NCBI GenBank assembly: GCA_963965975.1
Contig: OZ014415.1
Coordinates: 253,001-317,000 of the forward strand
Source of the DNA: Xestospongia bergquistia
Taxonomy: Eukaryota > Porifera > Demospongiae > Haplosclerida > Petrosiidae
Length of the DNA: 64,000 nucleotides
Direction: 5' to 3'
Positions 46,382-57,900 of the stretch are shown piece after piece (the stretch's first letter is position 1; every line of letters begins with the position of its first letter). The notes under the pieces were generated by a model. That model ran no database searches and was not told the DNA's origin. It was given only the letters and a program-made list of their open reading frames with translations. Both the position numbers and the translations under genes were made by a program.

Positions 46382-49300
46382 TCAATTCTCATAAGTATAA
46401 TCTTGTTCAGAAGTGAGTTCAGTTGGTTCTTCATCAGTTATCTCATATAATGTTTCTTCAAATTTACTATAAACATGATAATTTAAAAAAATGTCTCCTA
46501 GTAACTCACTTAGCATTTCTTTTTATAACACTATAAGCTGGACTGGATGTCATAGCGATATCTTCATATGATGTTTTCATACTATATAAAACAAATCATT
46601 ATAATAATCAATAAAGTTACTTTATCTAATAACATATATACCTCAATAACTGTATCTTATTATATTGTCTTATTACAATCAGTACTAGTATTATAATAAT
46701 AATACCAGTAATAACTAATAGTACTAGTAATATTGATGATACAATAATTAGTACATTAGTAGAAGACAGGTGCTCAGTACTAGTGGTTGTCATAGTGATA
46801 ATAGGAGTAAATCCTATAGAAGAATGACATCATTATTACATAATACAATATAATATAATCAATAATATAGTACTAGTATATATAATATAATTATTATATC
46901 TATATGTATTATATAATATGATCATTAGTTAGTGTTGTATATAAATATATGATCAATATAATAATATATTATATTACATGTAATAATACATGTACTATTG
47001 TTATATGTAATGAAAATATACAAGTTGATTGTATTAATAATAACATAACCTGTTGATATTGTAATAATAGATGTTGATGTTGTTAATATTGTTGATGATA
47101 AAGTAATAGTTGATGATGATATAACTGTTGATGTTGTAGTTAAAATGATTCCTATAATATATAATAATAGGACAGTAATTTACAATATAGTGTATTAAGT
47201 ATTAATGAGATAAGTGGTAGTTAAGTAGTCTAGGTAATCAAAAATTACTAATGTTAAATTACATTATTGGAGTGGACCCAATTCTACCATCTACTGTGTT
47301 GTACAATGGACTCATAAAAGACCCTTCCTCTTCCTCTCCAAAAATTAAATAATATCTTACCAGGTGAGATAGGTTGGGTTCTCTCTCCCTCATAATCAAC
47401 TCCATTTATTTCATATGTTACAGAAAGTGAAAACAAATAGTCTAAGTTATCTTGTAGTCCTCCTATTACACCTTCATTGCTACTAGCAGGAAAGGTCATC
47501 TTACCCATATCAGACTGTCTCTTACGTTTACTAGTACTAATATAATAGACAGTATAGTGCTTGACTTCTTGAGCAGTAATAGGTTGCCACATAGCAAGTA
47601 CTGCAGTGTTATTGATTTTTATTATATTAAAACCAGAAACTGTAGCTATAGAGGAAATGATAAATGTTATCGAAAAGACAGACAAGAGACCTACGTATGT
47701 TACTGGTAGAGATTTGAATATCACTCCATTCTCCTGGTCCTACACTGGTATATGCTCTCACTCCAATAATATAGTTAGTGTTAGGTAGTAGTCCTACTAT
47801 ACTGTATTGTGTGTTAGTTGTATTAGTCATATTGTATGGACCATTACTGTTAGACTCTCTATAACGTATCTCATACATGATAATGACACCATTGGGTACT
47901 GTGGGTATATTCCATGTTACACTAATTAAGTCTATACCAATACCACTAAGCCGTAGATCAGATACCACACCAAGTTCTGTAATGATTATTAAGTTAGCTA
48001 ACAAATATTATGATACTCTTACCAGCTTCTCCTGTCTGTTGTATTACCTCACTACTTGCTGGTCCAGTCCCACCATCATTATATGCTCTTACTGTCACAG
48101 TGTAGTTAGTGTAAGGTGTGAGTGTTGTGAGGTTGTACTGTCTGTTGTCTCCTCCAGTGATGTTAACATTGTCACTGAATGTTGTGTTAGTGTAGTAGAG
48201 CAAGTACCCAGTTATGGGTCCATTCTGTTCGTAGCAAGGTACCTCATCCCATGACACAGTCAGGGACCTTGTCTCAACTGATGATATAGTAATACTACTG
48301 ACAGATGAAGTGGGTGCTGTAGATAATGTGAGAATAATATAATAATTGTGAATATGATAATATAACATAGTTTACCAGATGAGAGTGTAGTGATATTTTC
48401 AGCACCCAGGACTATAGTATCATTATCATATATTCCATAGAGACTAACAATACAGTAAGTACCAGGATCAATACCAGTAAATGTATATGGTGATGAGATT
48501 GATGAATTAGTGAATATAATAAGACCTAAAGTCTGTTCACATAGTCTACGACATTGATGAAAACCTATATATGTTTGAGGAGTTAATGAAGGTAGTATCC
48601 ATGTCATAGTAATAGTGGTATTAGTAGCAGTAAGTGTCAGAGTAACTAAGGGTTTAGCTATAGAATAGAGTAGTCATAATGAACAATAAACAATAGATTA
48701 TTCACTTACATAACGTCACAGTGGTTGCATTACTATGATCACTAGGTAGTACTGTACTACCCTCACTGCCATATGATACTACAAAGAAGTTATATGTACT
48801 GTATGAAGTCAGTCCTGATGCTATATTCAACATTGTGTTAGTGGTAGTTCCTGCACTCATAACAAAACTACTACCATTACTGAGTTGATAGAACACCTCA
48901 TAACCAGCTACTCCTGACACAGATGACCAGGAGAGTTGTACATGAGTCAGACCTGTGTTCAGTCTTGTAGTAGTCAGTCCAGTAGGAGTACCAGCAACTA
49001 TAAGAGAGAGAGAGAATACGTGTGCCGTCTTACTTAGTGATTTACCAACCTGTTATAGGCTGTGATGTACTACTACTACTTGTAGCAATTAGACTATCAT
49101 ATCCAGGTACAGGACCATTAGTTACTCTGGCATTGGAGACAGTACACTGGTAAGTACCAGCCTGTCTCATCCTCACTGTCACTGTCACCTGTGTAACAAA
49201 TTCTGGTCCATTCACTACCACACGAGATAGGTCATCACTATCAGAGGTGAATGGGTTGCTTCCATCTGTACAAGTGACATCAGTGGGAGGTCCATCAGAG

Positions 49301-49963
49301 ACATTGAAGGTGAGAATGAAGACTGGAGGATTAGTATCTCTTGTGGAGACAAGAGAGAACTTCATGGAGGTGTCTGCATCAGGACCATCTATATAAGAGT
49401 GAGATATATCATCACTTTATTACTACATGAACTAAGTCATTCACCATTGATACTGTAAGCAGAATTTCCATATGCTCCTACCACTAGTGTTTGGTTCACT
49501 CCATTCTCATCAGGAATAATACAGGTGTACAGACCTTCATAACCTCCTATTCCAAGGTTTCTAGCTAGTGCAATCTGACCTGTGGACCTCTTAGAGAATA
49601 TTGGACTTGGTGCACCATTGTTAAAACCAAAGTTTCCATCAAACAAAGGTACTTGAGTACCATTAGGATAATACCATAGTCCAATATTAGAACCATTATT
49701 AGCACTTTGACACCACAAGGCATCATTAGTACCATCACTGTTCACATCAACATTATAAAACTGTCCAGCATATATCATTGAGAAGTCTGGTATTATCCTA
49801 TTTTCATAGGGTAGATACAGTTGTACACCTGTTATTATGAAGTATATATTAATGATCACTCTAACAACAACTACTTACCATTACTAGGTCTGTTGGTAGG
49901 TACTTGTCCATCTCCTAGTTGTACTAGTAGTAACACATAACACAATAACGCCTTTAACCACAT
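46382..49963 (-). CDS. Ig/FN3 tyrosine-tail receptor R7
   Basis: Open receptor with the full set of modules. Approximate exons: signal 49878-49963, variable Ig 49445-49830, second Ig 49050-49388, FN3 48710-48998, Cys-bearing FN3-like 48378-48660, FN3 48023-48320, FN3 47700-47978, FN3 47362-47640, stalk 47052-47150, TM about 46650-46815, tail about 46510-46580 and 46382-46467. The signal peptide starts MWLKALLCYVLLLVQLGDG, differing from the MMELVKILYYM type at its first residues only, and the 5' flank is also different. The variable Ig carries DVNSDGTND before LWCQSAN. The fourth FN3 differs at its start (ISVTWNIPTVPNG) and has its own intron end. The tail reads LYEITDEEPTELTSEQDYTY then EN. 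Confidence 0.8.
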
Positions 49964-50109
49964 TTTATTTGTTGCTGACAAACTGTCCAAAGGCTGAGAT
50001 TAATCAGATCTAATTTGCTTGTTGAGCAATTTATAATGAAAAAATGAAGTCTAAATTTAAAATGTTATCATAACTGTTTGTAGCAGTATTAAATATCTCT
50101 AATAGTACA

Positions 50110-50890
50110 TCTACTATTTGTATTATAAATGTAGGTACCAGTCTATCTCATTCTCACAATCACTGTCAGCTGTAACAAATCCTGGTCCATTCACTATTAC
50201 ATGAGACAGGTCACTACTAGCAATGGTAAATGGGTTACTTCCATCTGTACAAGTGACATCAGTGGGAGGTCCATCAGAGACATTGAAGGTGAGAATGAAG
50301 ACTGGAGGATTAGTATCTCTTGTGGAGATGAGAGAGAACTTCATGGAGGAGTCTGCATCAGGACCATCTATATAAGAGTGAGATATATCATCACTTTATT
50401 ACTACATGAACTCAGTCACTGACCATTGATATTGTAAGCATAATTTCTGTATGCTCCTACCACTAGTGTTTGGTTCACTCTATTCTCATCAGAAATAATA
50501 CAGGTGTACAAACCTTTTTAACCTGATAGTCCAAGATTTCTACCAAGTGCAATCTGACCTGTGAACCTCTTAGAGAATATTGGACTTGGTGCTGCACCAT
50601 CATCAAATGCTTTTATTAGAACCAACTCTGACACCACAAGGCATCATTATACCATCACTATTCACATCAACATTATAAAACTGTCCACCATATATCATTG
50701 AGAAATCTGGTATTATCTTATTCTCATAGGGTAGATACAGTTGTACACCTGTTATTATGAAGTATATATTAATGATCACTCTTACAACAACTACTTACCA
50801 TTACTAGGTCTGTTAGTAGGTAGTTTTCCATCTCCTAGTTGTACTAGTAGTAACATATAATACAATATCTTTACTAACTCTATCATCATC
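50110..50890 (-). pseudogene. Receptor 5'-end fragment R8
   Basis: Contains part of the second Ig (50123-50370), a deleted and frameshifted variable Ig (50430-50760) and a good signal exon (50800-50890, MMIELVKILYYMLLLVQLGD). Lesions: a stop in the GYEG motif (GGTTAA near 50521), loss of the GLWYYPNG core, and a single-base loss near 50648. The second Ig is cut at 50123 beside sequence shared with the R7 and R9 5' flanks. Confidence 0.85.
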
Positions 50891-51078
50891 TTTGACAGAG
50901 TTAGTGGTGATAAAATAAACTATTATACTATAAACATAATTAGTTATGAAAAATTATTACATTTATTAATAGGTCTAATAGTTTATTTATAGTAACATAA
51001 TTGTGATGACATCATAAATTATTGTTAAATTTGTCCCATTAGTTTAAGATCAGTAGATACCTATTATAATAAAGTGTA

Positions 51079-53498
51079 TTATAATATTATAATAATATAA
51101 TGTATTACCTCAAATGTACATCCAGTTGATGATCTTATATCTTCAATACTGACCCCTTCTGAAATTTCTATCAACTTCAGACCCTTCTCAATATCAACAT
51201 CAAACACACACTATACATATATTGGTTACCATGACAACACATGTACATAATTTATTGTACCAGTTCTGTAATTATTCTATTCACACAATTCTTTCCTGTT
51301 AATGGTAGAGTACATTGATCTAATATTTTATGACCACCTCCCTGGAAGGAGAGAAAGAGAGAGAGAAATAAAGATCAATGATCACAGGGTCCTATACCTT
51401 AGCAGTATGTTCCATTGTGATGACTACTTTAGTATCTTTACTAGATACTAGATCCATAGCTCCGCCCATTCCTTTTACCATCTTACCCTATATTAGAAGA
51501 TAATACCATTAACTATCATAATATCATATACTGGTATCATCCAGTTAGCAAGATCACCAAATTTTGAGACTTGCATAGCACCTAAAATAGTAAGATCGAG
51601 ATGGCCCCTATCATATAAGAGAATTACATATAATTATATTATAATTATAACAATATTTAATAGGGGCTTACCCTCTTATCATAGCAAATGACTCATCACT
51701 AGAGAAATAGGATCCAGATGGTAGAATAGTGACAGTCTCTTTACCAGCATTAATTAAATCAGCATCTTCTTCACCCTCGTATGGAAATGGCCCCTATAAT
51801 AATAGGGGCATAATCAAATAGGTGTGGCCCATGTTAACCACACCTACCAGTCCTAAGATACCATTTTCACTTTGTAACACCACATTCATTCCATCAGGAA
51901 TGTAATTACTAGCCAACATTGGCATCCCAATTCCCAAGTTAGCTGGTATGGGATTCAGGATATGTAACATTAAAATATTAAAAGTATTTAACTATTATAT
52001 CTCCAAGGATACCAAACATGCCATCTTTAAATTCCAATGCAACTCGTCTAATAATCTTTTCTCTGATATCAGCTCCTTTACTAGTATCTGACTCAGTATT
52101 TGACTCCGCCCTCTTACGAACAGTACGACGCTAAGAGACACAATGTAGTAATAATAATATTATAATTTATTTACTTCAATTCTTTTTTCATATTTTTCTC
52201 CTTTAACAACACGATGTACAAAAATACTTGGAATATGAATATCTTCAGGAGCAAATGAACCAATATCAACAATCTCTTCAACCTTAAAAATGTGATTTCA
52301 AAGATGAATATATTGAGAAAATAAATAACAACAAAAAATAAAAGATAAATAAACATAATTAGTTAAATAAATAGATGAACTAGTCTTAGCCAAAAATAAG
52401 ATAGAAACAAATAACAGATCATATGAATGGACAGATGGAGTGGATAAATGGACAAATAGTTGACATAAATGGACTACATACAAACTTTGCAGTACTATAT
52501 AGTTATTAATTACATTGTAGTACTAGTTATTAATTACATTGTAGCACTAGTTATTAATTACATTGTAGCACTAGTTATTAATTACATTGTAGCACTAGTT
52601 ATTAATTACATTGTAGTACTAGTTATTAATTACATTGTAGCACTAGTTATTAATTACATTGTAGCACTAGTTATTAATTACATTGTAGTACTAGTTATTA
52701 ATTACATTGTAGTACTAGTTATTAATTACATTGTAGTACTAGTTATTAATTACATTGTAGTACTAGTTATTAATTACATTGTAGTACTAGTTATTAATTA
52801 CATTGTAGTACTAGTTATTAATTACATTGTAGTACTAGTTATTAATTACATTGTAGTACTAGTTATTAATTACATTGTAGTACTAGTTATTAATCACATT
52901 GCAGTACTAGTTATTAATTACATTGTAGTACTAGTTATTAATTACATTGTAGTACTAGTTATTAATTACCTCTGCTATTGTAATAGGACTGGCTTTGGCC
53001 ATAGGAACATTAAAATTTCTAGTTGACATTCTAAACACTAAATTTCCAGCTCTATCTGATTTCCATGCTTTAATAAGAGAATAGTCACCAGTAATGGCCT
53101 CCTCCATTATGTAGTTATGTCCATTGAATACTCGAGACTAGAGAGAATGGATCAATAAACAGGTAGATAGATTAATGAATGGAAGGTGAAGAAATGAATG
53201 GACACACCTCTCGTGGTTTGCTTGCAATTTCTATATTTTTCTTGCTGTCATATTTTATTGGTGATCCTCCTTGATGGATTAGAGTACCATAAGCTGTCGG
53301 AGTGAAGAATGCTGGTATTCCAGCACCTCCAGCACGGATCCTCTCAGCCAATGTCCCTTGAGGGGTAAGCTCCACCTCTAATTCACCAGATAAAAACTGC
53401 CGCTCAAATTCAGCATTCTCTCCAACATAGGATGATATCATACGCTTTATTTGATGAGAATTTAATAGTAAACCAAGACCAAATGAATCAACACTGAG

Positions 53499-53536
<38 letters not shown>

Positions 53537-53953
53537 TATCATCATATACATTATATATTATTACATACCCAGCATTATTACTAACAATAGTCAATTCATT
53601 AGTACCAGTCTTAATTAATGCATTTATTAAATTCTCTGGAATACCACACAACCCAAAACCTATAATAAAATCAATAACATTATTACATCATAATGATGTC
53701 ATCATTAATACATACCTCCTATGAGTAATTTTGATCCATTTTTAATATCTTTAACAGCATCTACAGAGCTATCATAAAACTCCACCCACTTTCCACTACT
53801 CAGGGATATACCACGACACTGCAATGGATAAAAGAGGACATTAACTAATACTACAATACTCACTTGAGATACTGATAGACTAGAAACTACTGATTTGAGA
53901 GTTTGTAAACGTGTTTGTAAGATACTACGAGATAGAGTAAACGTGAAAGCCAT
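51079..53953 (-). CDS. OXCT1: Succinyl-CoA:3-ketoacid CoA-transferase, mitochondrial
   Basis: Ketone-body enzyme that moves CoA from succinyl-CoA to acetoacetate in the mitochondrial matrix. Thirteen exons keep phase: 53864-53953, 53716-53818, 53569-53659, 53208-53493, 52970-53137, 52175-52282, 52013-52130, 51848-51942, 51672-51793, 51532-51607, 51398-51487, 51261-51341 and 51079-51210, about 519 aa. The N-terminus [20 protein letters not shown] is Arg/Ser-rich, fitting a transit peptide. CoA-transferase motifs are [13 protein letters not shown], then [16 protein letters not shown], and [17 protein letters not shown] followed by [15 protein letters not shown], whose Glu in SENG is the catalytic residue of the family. 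[15 protein letters not shown] and [13 protein letters not shown] follow. The C-terminus STGCTFEV then runs into AT-rich sequence. A GAG/GTAATA junction there may be the donor for a final exon that is no longer next to the gene. Confidence 0.93.
52490..52968. repeat. 24-26-bp minisatellite in OXCT1 intron
   Basis: About twenty units of ATTAATTACATTGTAGTACT plus AGTT, in intron 52283-52969. Variants with GTAGCACT cluster at the left end. Confidence 0.95.
53494..53534. repeat. (GA)n microsatellite in OXCT1 intron
   Basis: About eighteen GA units inside intron 53494-53568. They form the polypyrimidine tract for the leftward gene. Confidence 0.9.
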
Positions 53954-53998
53954 TGTTTACAAAGTGGTAGACACGCCCATCAATTAATTTCTGCAAAG
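53954..53998. promoter_or_regulatory. Putative bidirectional promoter OXCT1/TRAPPC13
   Basis: Only 45 bp separate the divergent start codons. No core motif is evident. A shared promoter is inferred from spacing. Confidence 0.45.
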
Positions 53999-54170
53999 AT
54001 GGAGCAACAGCAGTCATCTTCCACCTCTCAAACCGACCATGTGTTAGGATTAAAAGGTATTTAAATGTAGTGTATATTGACTGTGATATTTCTCTCTCTA
54101 GTGATGAGGTTGACCAAACCTTATTTAATGGCTCCACCTTTTTATATGGGAGAGCCATGGGATCCTATTA
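53999..54170 (+). CDS. TRAPPC13: TRAPPC13 N-terminal exons (partial)
   Basis: First two exons of a subunit of the TRAPPIII vesicle-tethering complex. Exons 53999-54056 and 54102-54170 join in phase to give HVLGLKVMRLTKPYLMAPPF then YMGEPWDPIS. LKVMRLTKP matches the family start (human LLALKVMRLTKPTLF). A GTATGTG donor follows at 54171, but no continuing exon is found before receptor-array sequence starts about 750 bp later. Either the rest lies beyond the window, leaving R9 and R10 inside a giant intron, or the gene was cut by the array expansion. The protein is about 400 aa in other animals, so only a tenth is here. Confidence 0.7.
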
Positions 54171-54621
54171 GTATGTGAGCATAATGGATGCATGGACGGT
54201 TAAATGGATGCATGAATTAGCATATCTATAAACATATAGATGAAATAATGGATGTTTCATGAACTATGTAATAGGATAGTATGTTTAATGATAATATTTC
54301 CATATACTACATAATACTAGTTCTGACATTTGTTAATATCTTATACAAAGTATTAATAGTGTTTAGTACATTGTGTATTTAATATGATGTGCCCCTGATC
54401 ATTAGTGTCATAATAATTGTCTGTTTGTTTCAACCACACCTACTAACACAAGTATTACAGAGGTCAACAATGAATTATTAAAATGACATGTATCCACACT
54501 AAAATCAATGGACGTGGAAGATGAAGATCAGATAAGACAAATACTATGTCAGACAAGCAATGATTTACAAGTGAAATAGATGAATAGATAAACAACATCA
54601 ACATCAAATACATACTATACA

Positions 54622-54632
54622 TATATACATAC

Positions 54633-54725
<93 letters not shown>
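54622..54725. repeat. (CATA)n then long (TA)n tract
   Basis: About six CATA units followed by roughly forty TA units. Likely unstable and a replication slippage site. Confidence 0.95.
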
Positions 54726-54729
<4 letters not shown>

Positions 54730-54737
54730 TATTATAT

Positions 54738-54845
54738 ATATTGGTTACCATGACAACAAATGTACATAATTTATTGTACTAGTTCTGTAATTATTTTATT
54801 AAAACAATTCTTTCCTGTTAATAGCAGAGTACATTGATCACACAG
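54738..54845 (-). pseudogene. Duplicated OXCT1 exon fragment
   Basis: Copies 51217-51325 with few changes: TTGGTTACCATGACAACA, ATGTACATAATTTATTGTAC, AATTCTTTCCTGTTAATAGC and AGAGTACATTGATC. This is part of OXCT1 exon 12 plus its intron, so it is non-functional here. Confidence 0.85.
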
Positions 54846-54936
54846 GGTTTAAGGTTTAATATTAAGTATATGACATGAATTGTTTATAAAACTCATCAAC
54901 TTATAAAGTACTAGTGTACAGTATTTCTTCATTGGT

Positions 54937-57900
54937 TTAATGTTCAATTCTCTCATAAGTATAGTCTTGTTCAGAAGTGAGTTCAGTTGGTTCTTGATCA
55001 GTTATCTCATACAATGTTTCTTCAAATTTACTATAAACATGATATTATAATTTAAAATATGTCTCCTAGTAACTCACTTAGCACTTGTTTTTACAACACT
55101 ATAAGCTGGACTGGTTGTCATAGCAATATCTTCATGTGATGTCTTCATACTATATAAAACAAATCATTATAATAATCAATAAAGTTACTTTATCTAATAA
55201 AATATATACCTCAATAATTGTATCTTATTATATAGTTTTATATAATCAGTACTAGTATTATAATAATAATACCAGTAATAACTAATAGTACTAGTAATAT
55301 TGATGATACAATAATTAGTCCATTAGTAGAGGACTGGTACTCAGTACTCATGGTTGTCATAGTGATAATAGGAGTACACCCTATAGAAGAATGACATCAA
55401 TATTACATAATACAATGACAATATAACAATCAATAATATAATACTAGTATATATAATATAATTATTATATCATAATACATTATATAATTATATTAATATC
55501 CATAACGATACTATATGTAAATGAAATTAATCATTCAATCCCATCCTCAGATGGCAAATTGACGTGCATCCAGGACGCCCACATGCAGGCATTTCCGTGC
55601 CAAAGAACAATAGAGAGGCATTGAAAGAGATGATTGATTGAATGAGATGGTGGGAGATCCATACATTATGCTTGTTGTTTGCCAATCAGCCTGAGGGTAT
55701 TGATTGCTTCATCGCTCCATCCCCCCCAGTGACTCAACTACCAGAGGGACAAAGGAGACATCAGCAGCTAAACAGTTTTCCAGATGTATATGAAACTTTC
55801 TATCCTCTCCGACAGCGATCACATAACCAGGAGTAACAGAGGCAACTTGAATGGTAAGCTGCTGAAGAGGAGAGATAACAGTGACATCAAATGCAGTAGG
55901 TTTCCCCCGCTTCCAACAAGGGAAGAAGATATCAGCTGGACGATGATACTAGAGATGGAACCTCTTTCCTAGGAGCTAAAGCAGCTGATTGGGCAGCAGA
56001 AAAAATGGTATCTCTGAGGGAGTTATGTTGATGAATGAGGTCCCCATTGCCTCTACAACCAACTTGATGGTCACCAAAGCCATCAGTCACCACCTGACAA
56101 ACAGGGCAAGTCGACCCCTCCTGACACATTTGAACACCCAGCCAATACCATAAACACAATCCAAAATCACGATCTTGAATATGCAGACCAAGAGCCTTAG
56201 AAGGCACCACCTTCAGCCAATCTCCATCATGATGAACAGAAGATGACAAAGCCAAAGCCTTTGACCAAGTGTCTGGAGCTGTGTCAGTCAGGATATTAAA
56301 GGATGCCTGGTCAATAACTCTGGACAAATAGTGTTGACGGATGGAAGAGTCAATATTGTCCAAAGAGGACCACTCCGGTCTGTTAGATAATAACTCTAAC
56401 GTTGAGAAGAGATAGGGAGAAGATGGAGTGACACAGTTAAGAATTCCAATTATGAGATCAGTTGATTGAACCCAAGAGCTAACAAAAGCCGCTGGGGCAT
56501 GAAGAGATGCTTGATGAATACCAAAACCACCAAGTGAGATTGGTAAAGAAGCCTTCCACCAAGACCAATCAGACAAGAGAGCACCAACCAAATCAGATAC
56601 AGACTAGTACATGGAGATGTCAAAAGAGGAAATCACCTCCTTGATGTAACTTGGAGGACAAGTTCGTAGAGAAAAGGAAAATTTAGGGATGGAGAGACAT
56701 GAGCGCAGCTAAGCACATTCCATCATTATATCATTATATTATATAGTTTACTTGTATTTATTATTAATAATATAGTAATAATAGTTAGTATTGTTAATGA
56801 AAATATACAAGTTGATTGTATTAATGATAACATAACCTGTTGATGTCGTAATAATAGATGTTGATGTTGATGATGATATAACTGTTGATGTTGGAGTACA
56901 AATAACTCCAATAATATATAATAATGGGATAGTAATTTACAATATATAGTGTATTAATATTAATAAGATAAGTGGTAGTTAAGTGTTCTAGTTACTGGAC
57001 TAGTACTAATGCTAAGTAAAACTGAGTAGGAACATTTTTATGATGGGAGAGTGATACTAATGTTAAATTATATACTGGAGTGGACCCAATTCTACCACCT
57101 ACAATATTGTACAATGGACTCATAAAAGACACTTCTTACTCTCTAAAAATTAATAAATATCTTACCAGGTGAGATAAGTTGAGTTCTCTCTCCTTCATAA
57201 TCAACTCCATTTATTTCATATGTTACAGAAAGTGAGAACAAATAATCTAAGTTATCTTGTAGTCCTCCTATTACACCTTCACTACTACCAGCAGGAAAGG
57301 TCTTCTTACCCATATCAGACTGTCTCTTATGTTTACTAGTACTAATATAATAGACAGTATAGTGCTTGACTTCTTGAGCAGTAATAGGTTGCCACATAGC
57401 AAGTACTGCAGTGTTACTGATTTTTATTATATTAAAACCAGAAACTATAGCTATAGAGGAAAGGATAAATGTTATTGAAAAGACAAACAAGAGACCTACG
57501 TATGTTACTGGTAGAGATATAAATATCATTCCATTCTCCTGGTCCTACAATGGTATATGCTCTCACTCCAATGATATAGTTAGTGTTAGGTAGTAGTCCT
57601 CCTATACTGTATTGTGTCTTGGTTGTATTAGTCATATTGTATGGACCATTATTGTTAGACTCTCTATAACGTATCTCATATATGATAATGACAACATTGG
57701 GTACTGTGGGTATATTCCAAGTAATGTTGATCACTTGTATCTCTGTACCACTTTCTATTAGACCAGATACCACACCAGGTTCTATAGTATATCAATAATA
57801 CATTATATATCAGTAGTAACTGACTTACTAGCTTCTCTTGTCTGTTGTATTACCTCACTACTTGCTGGTCCAGTCCCAGCATCATTATATGCTCTTAATG

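Larger units (their letters stand above)
54171..54936. other. Junction between TRAPPC13 exons and array
   Basis: AT-rich with a long TA repeat and a copied piece of an OXCT1 exon. No gene is seen. Confidence 0.6.

Noticed and set aside
52469..53026. 185-codon frame of repeating VINYIVVL residues that looks membrane-spanning
   Set aside because: Translation of the OXCT1 intron minisatellite, opposite to the gene.
54464..54751. Open frame with a long Tyr-Ile run
   Set aside because: Translation of the TA dinucleotide repeat.
55530..56705. A live host gene with a Cys/His zinc cluster
   Set aside because: Frameshifts, truncation and insertion into a conserved intron point to a retroelement relic.
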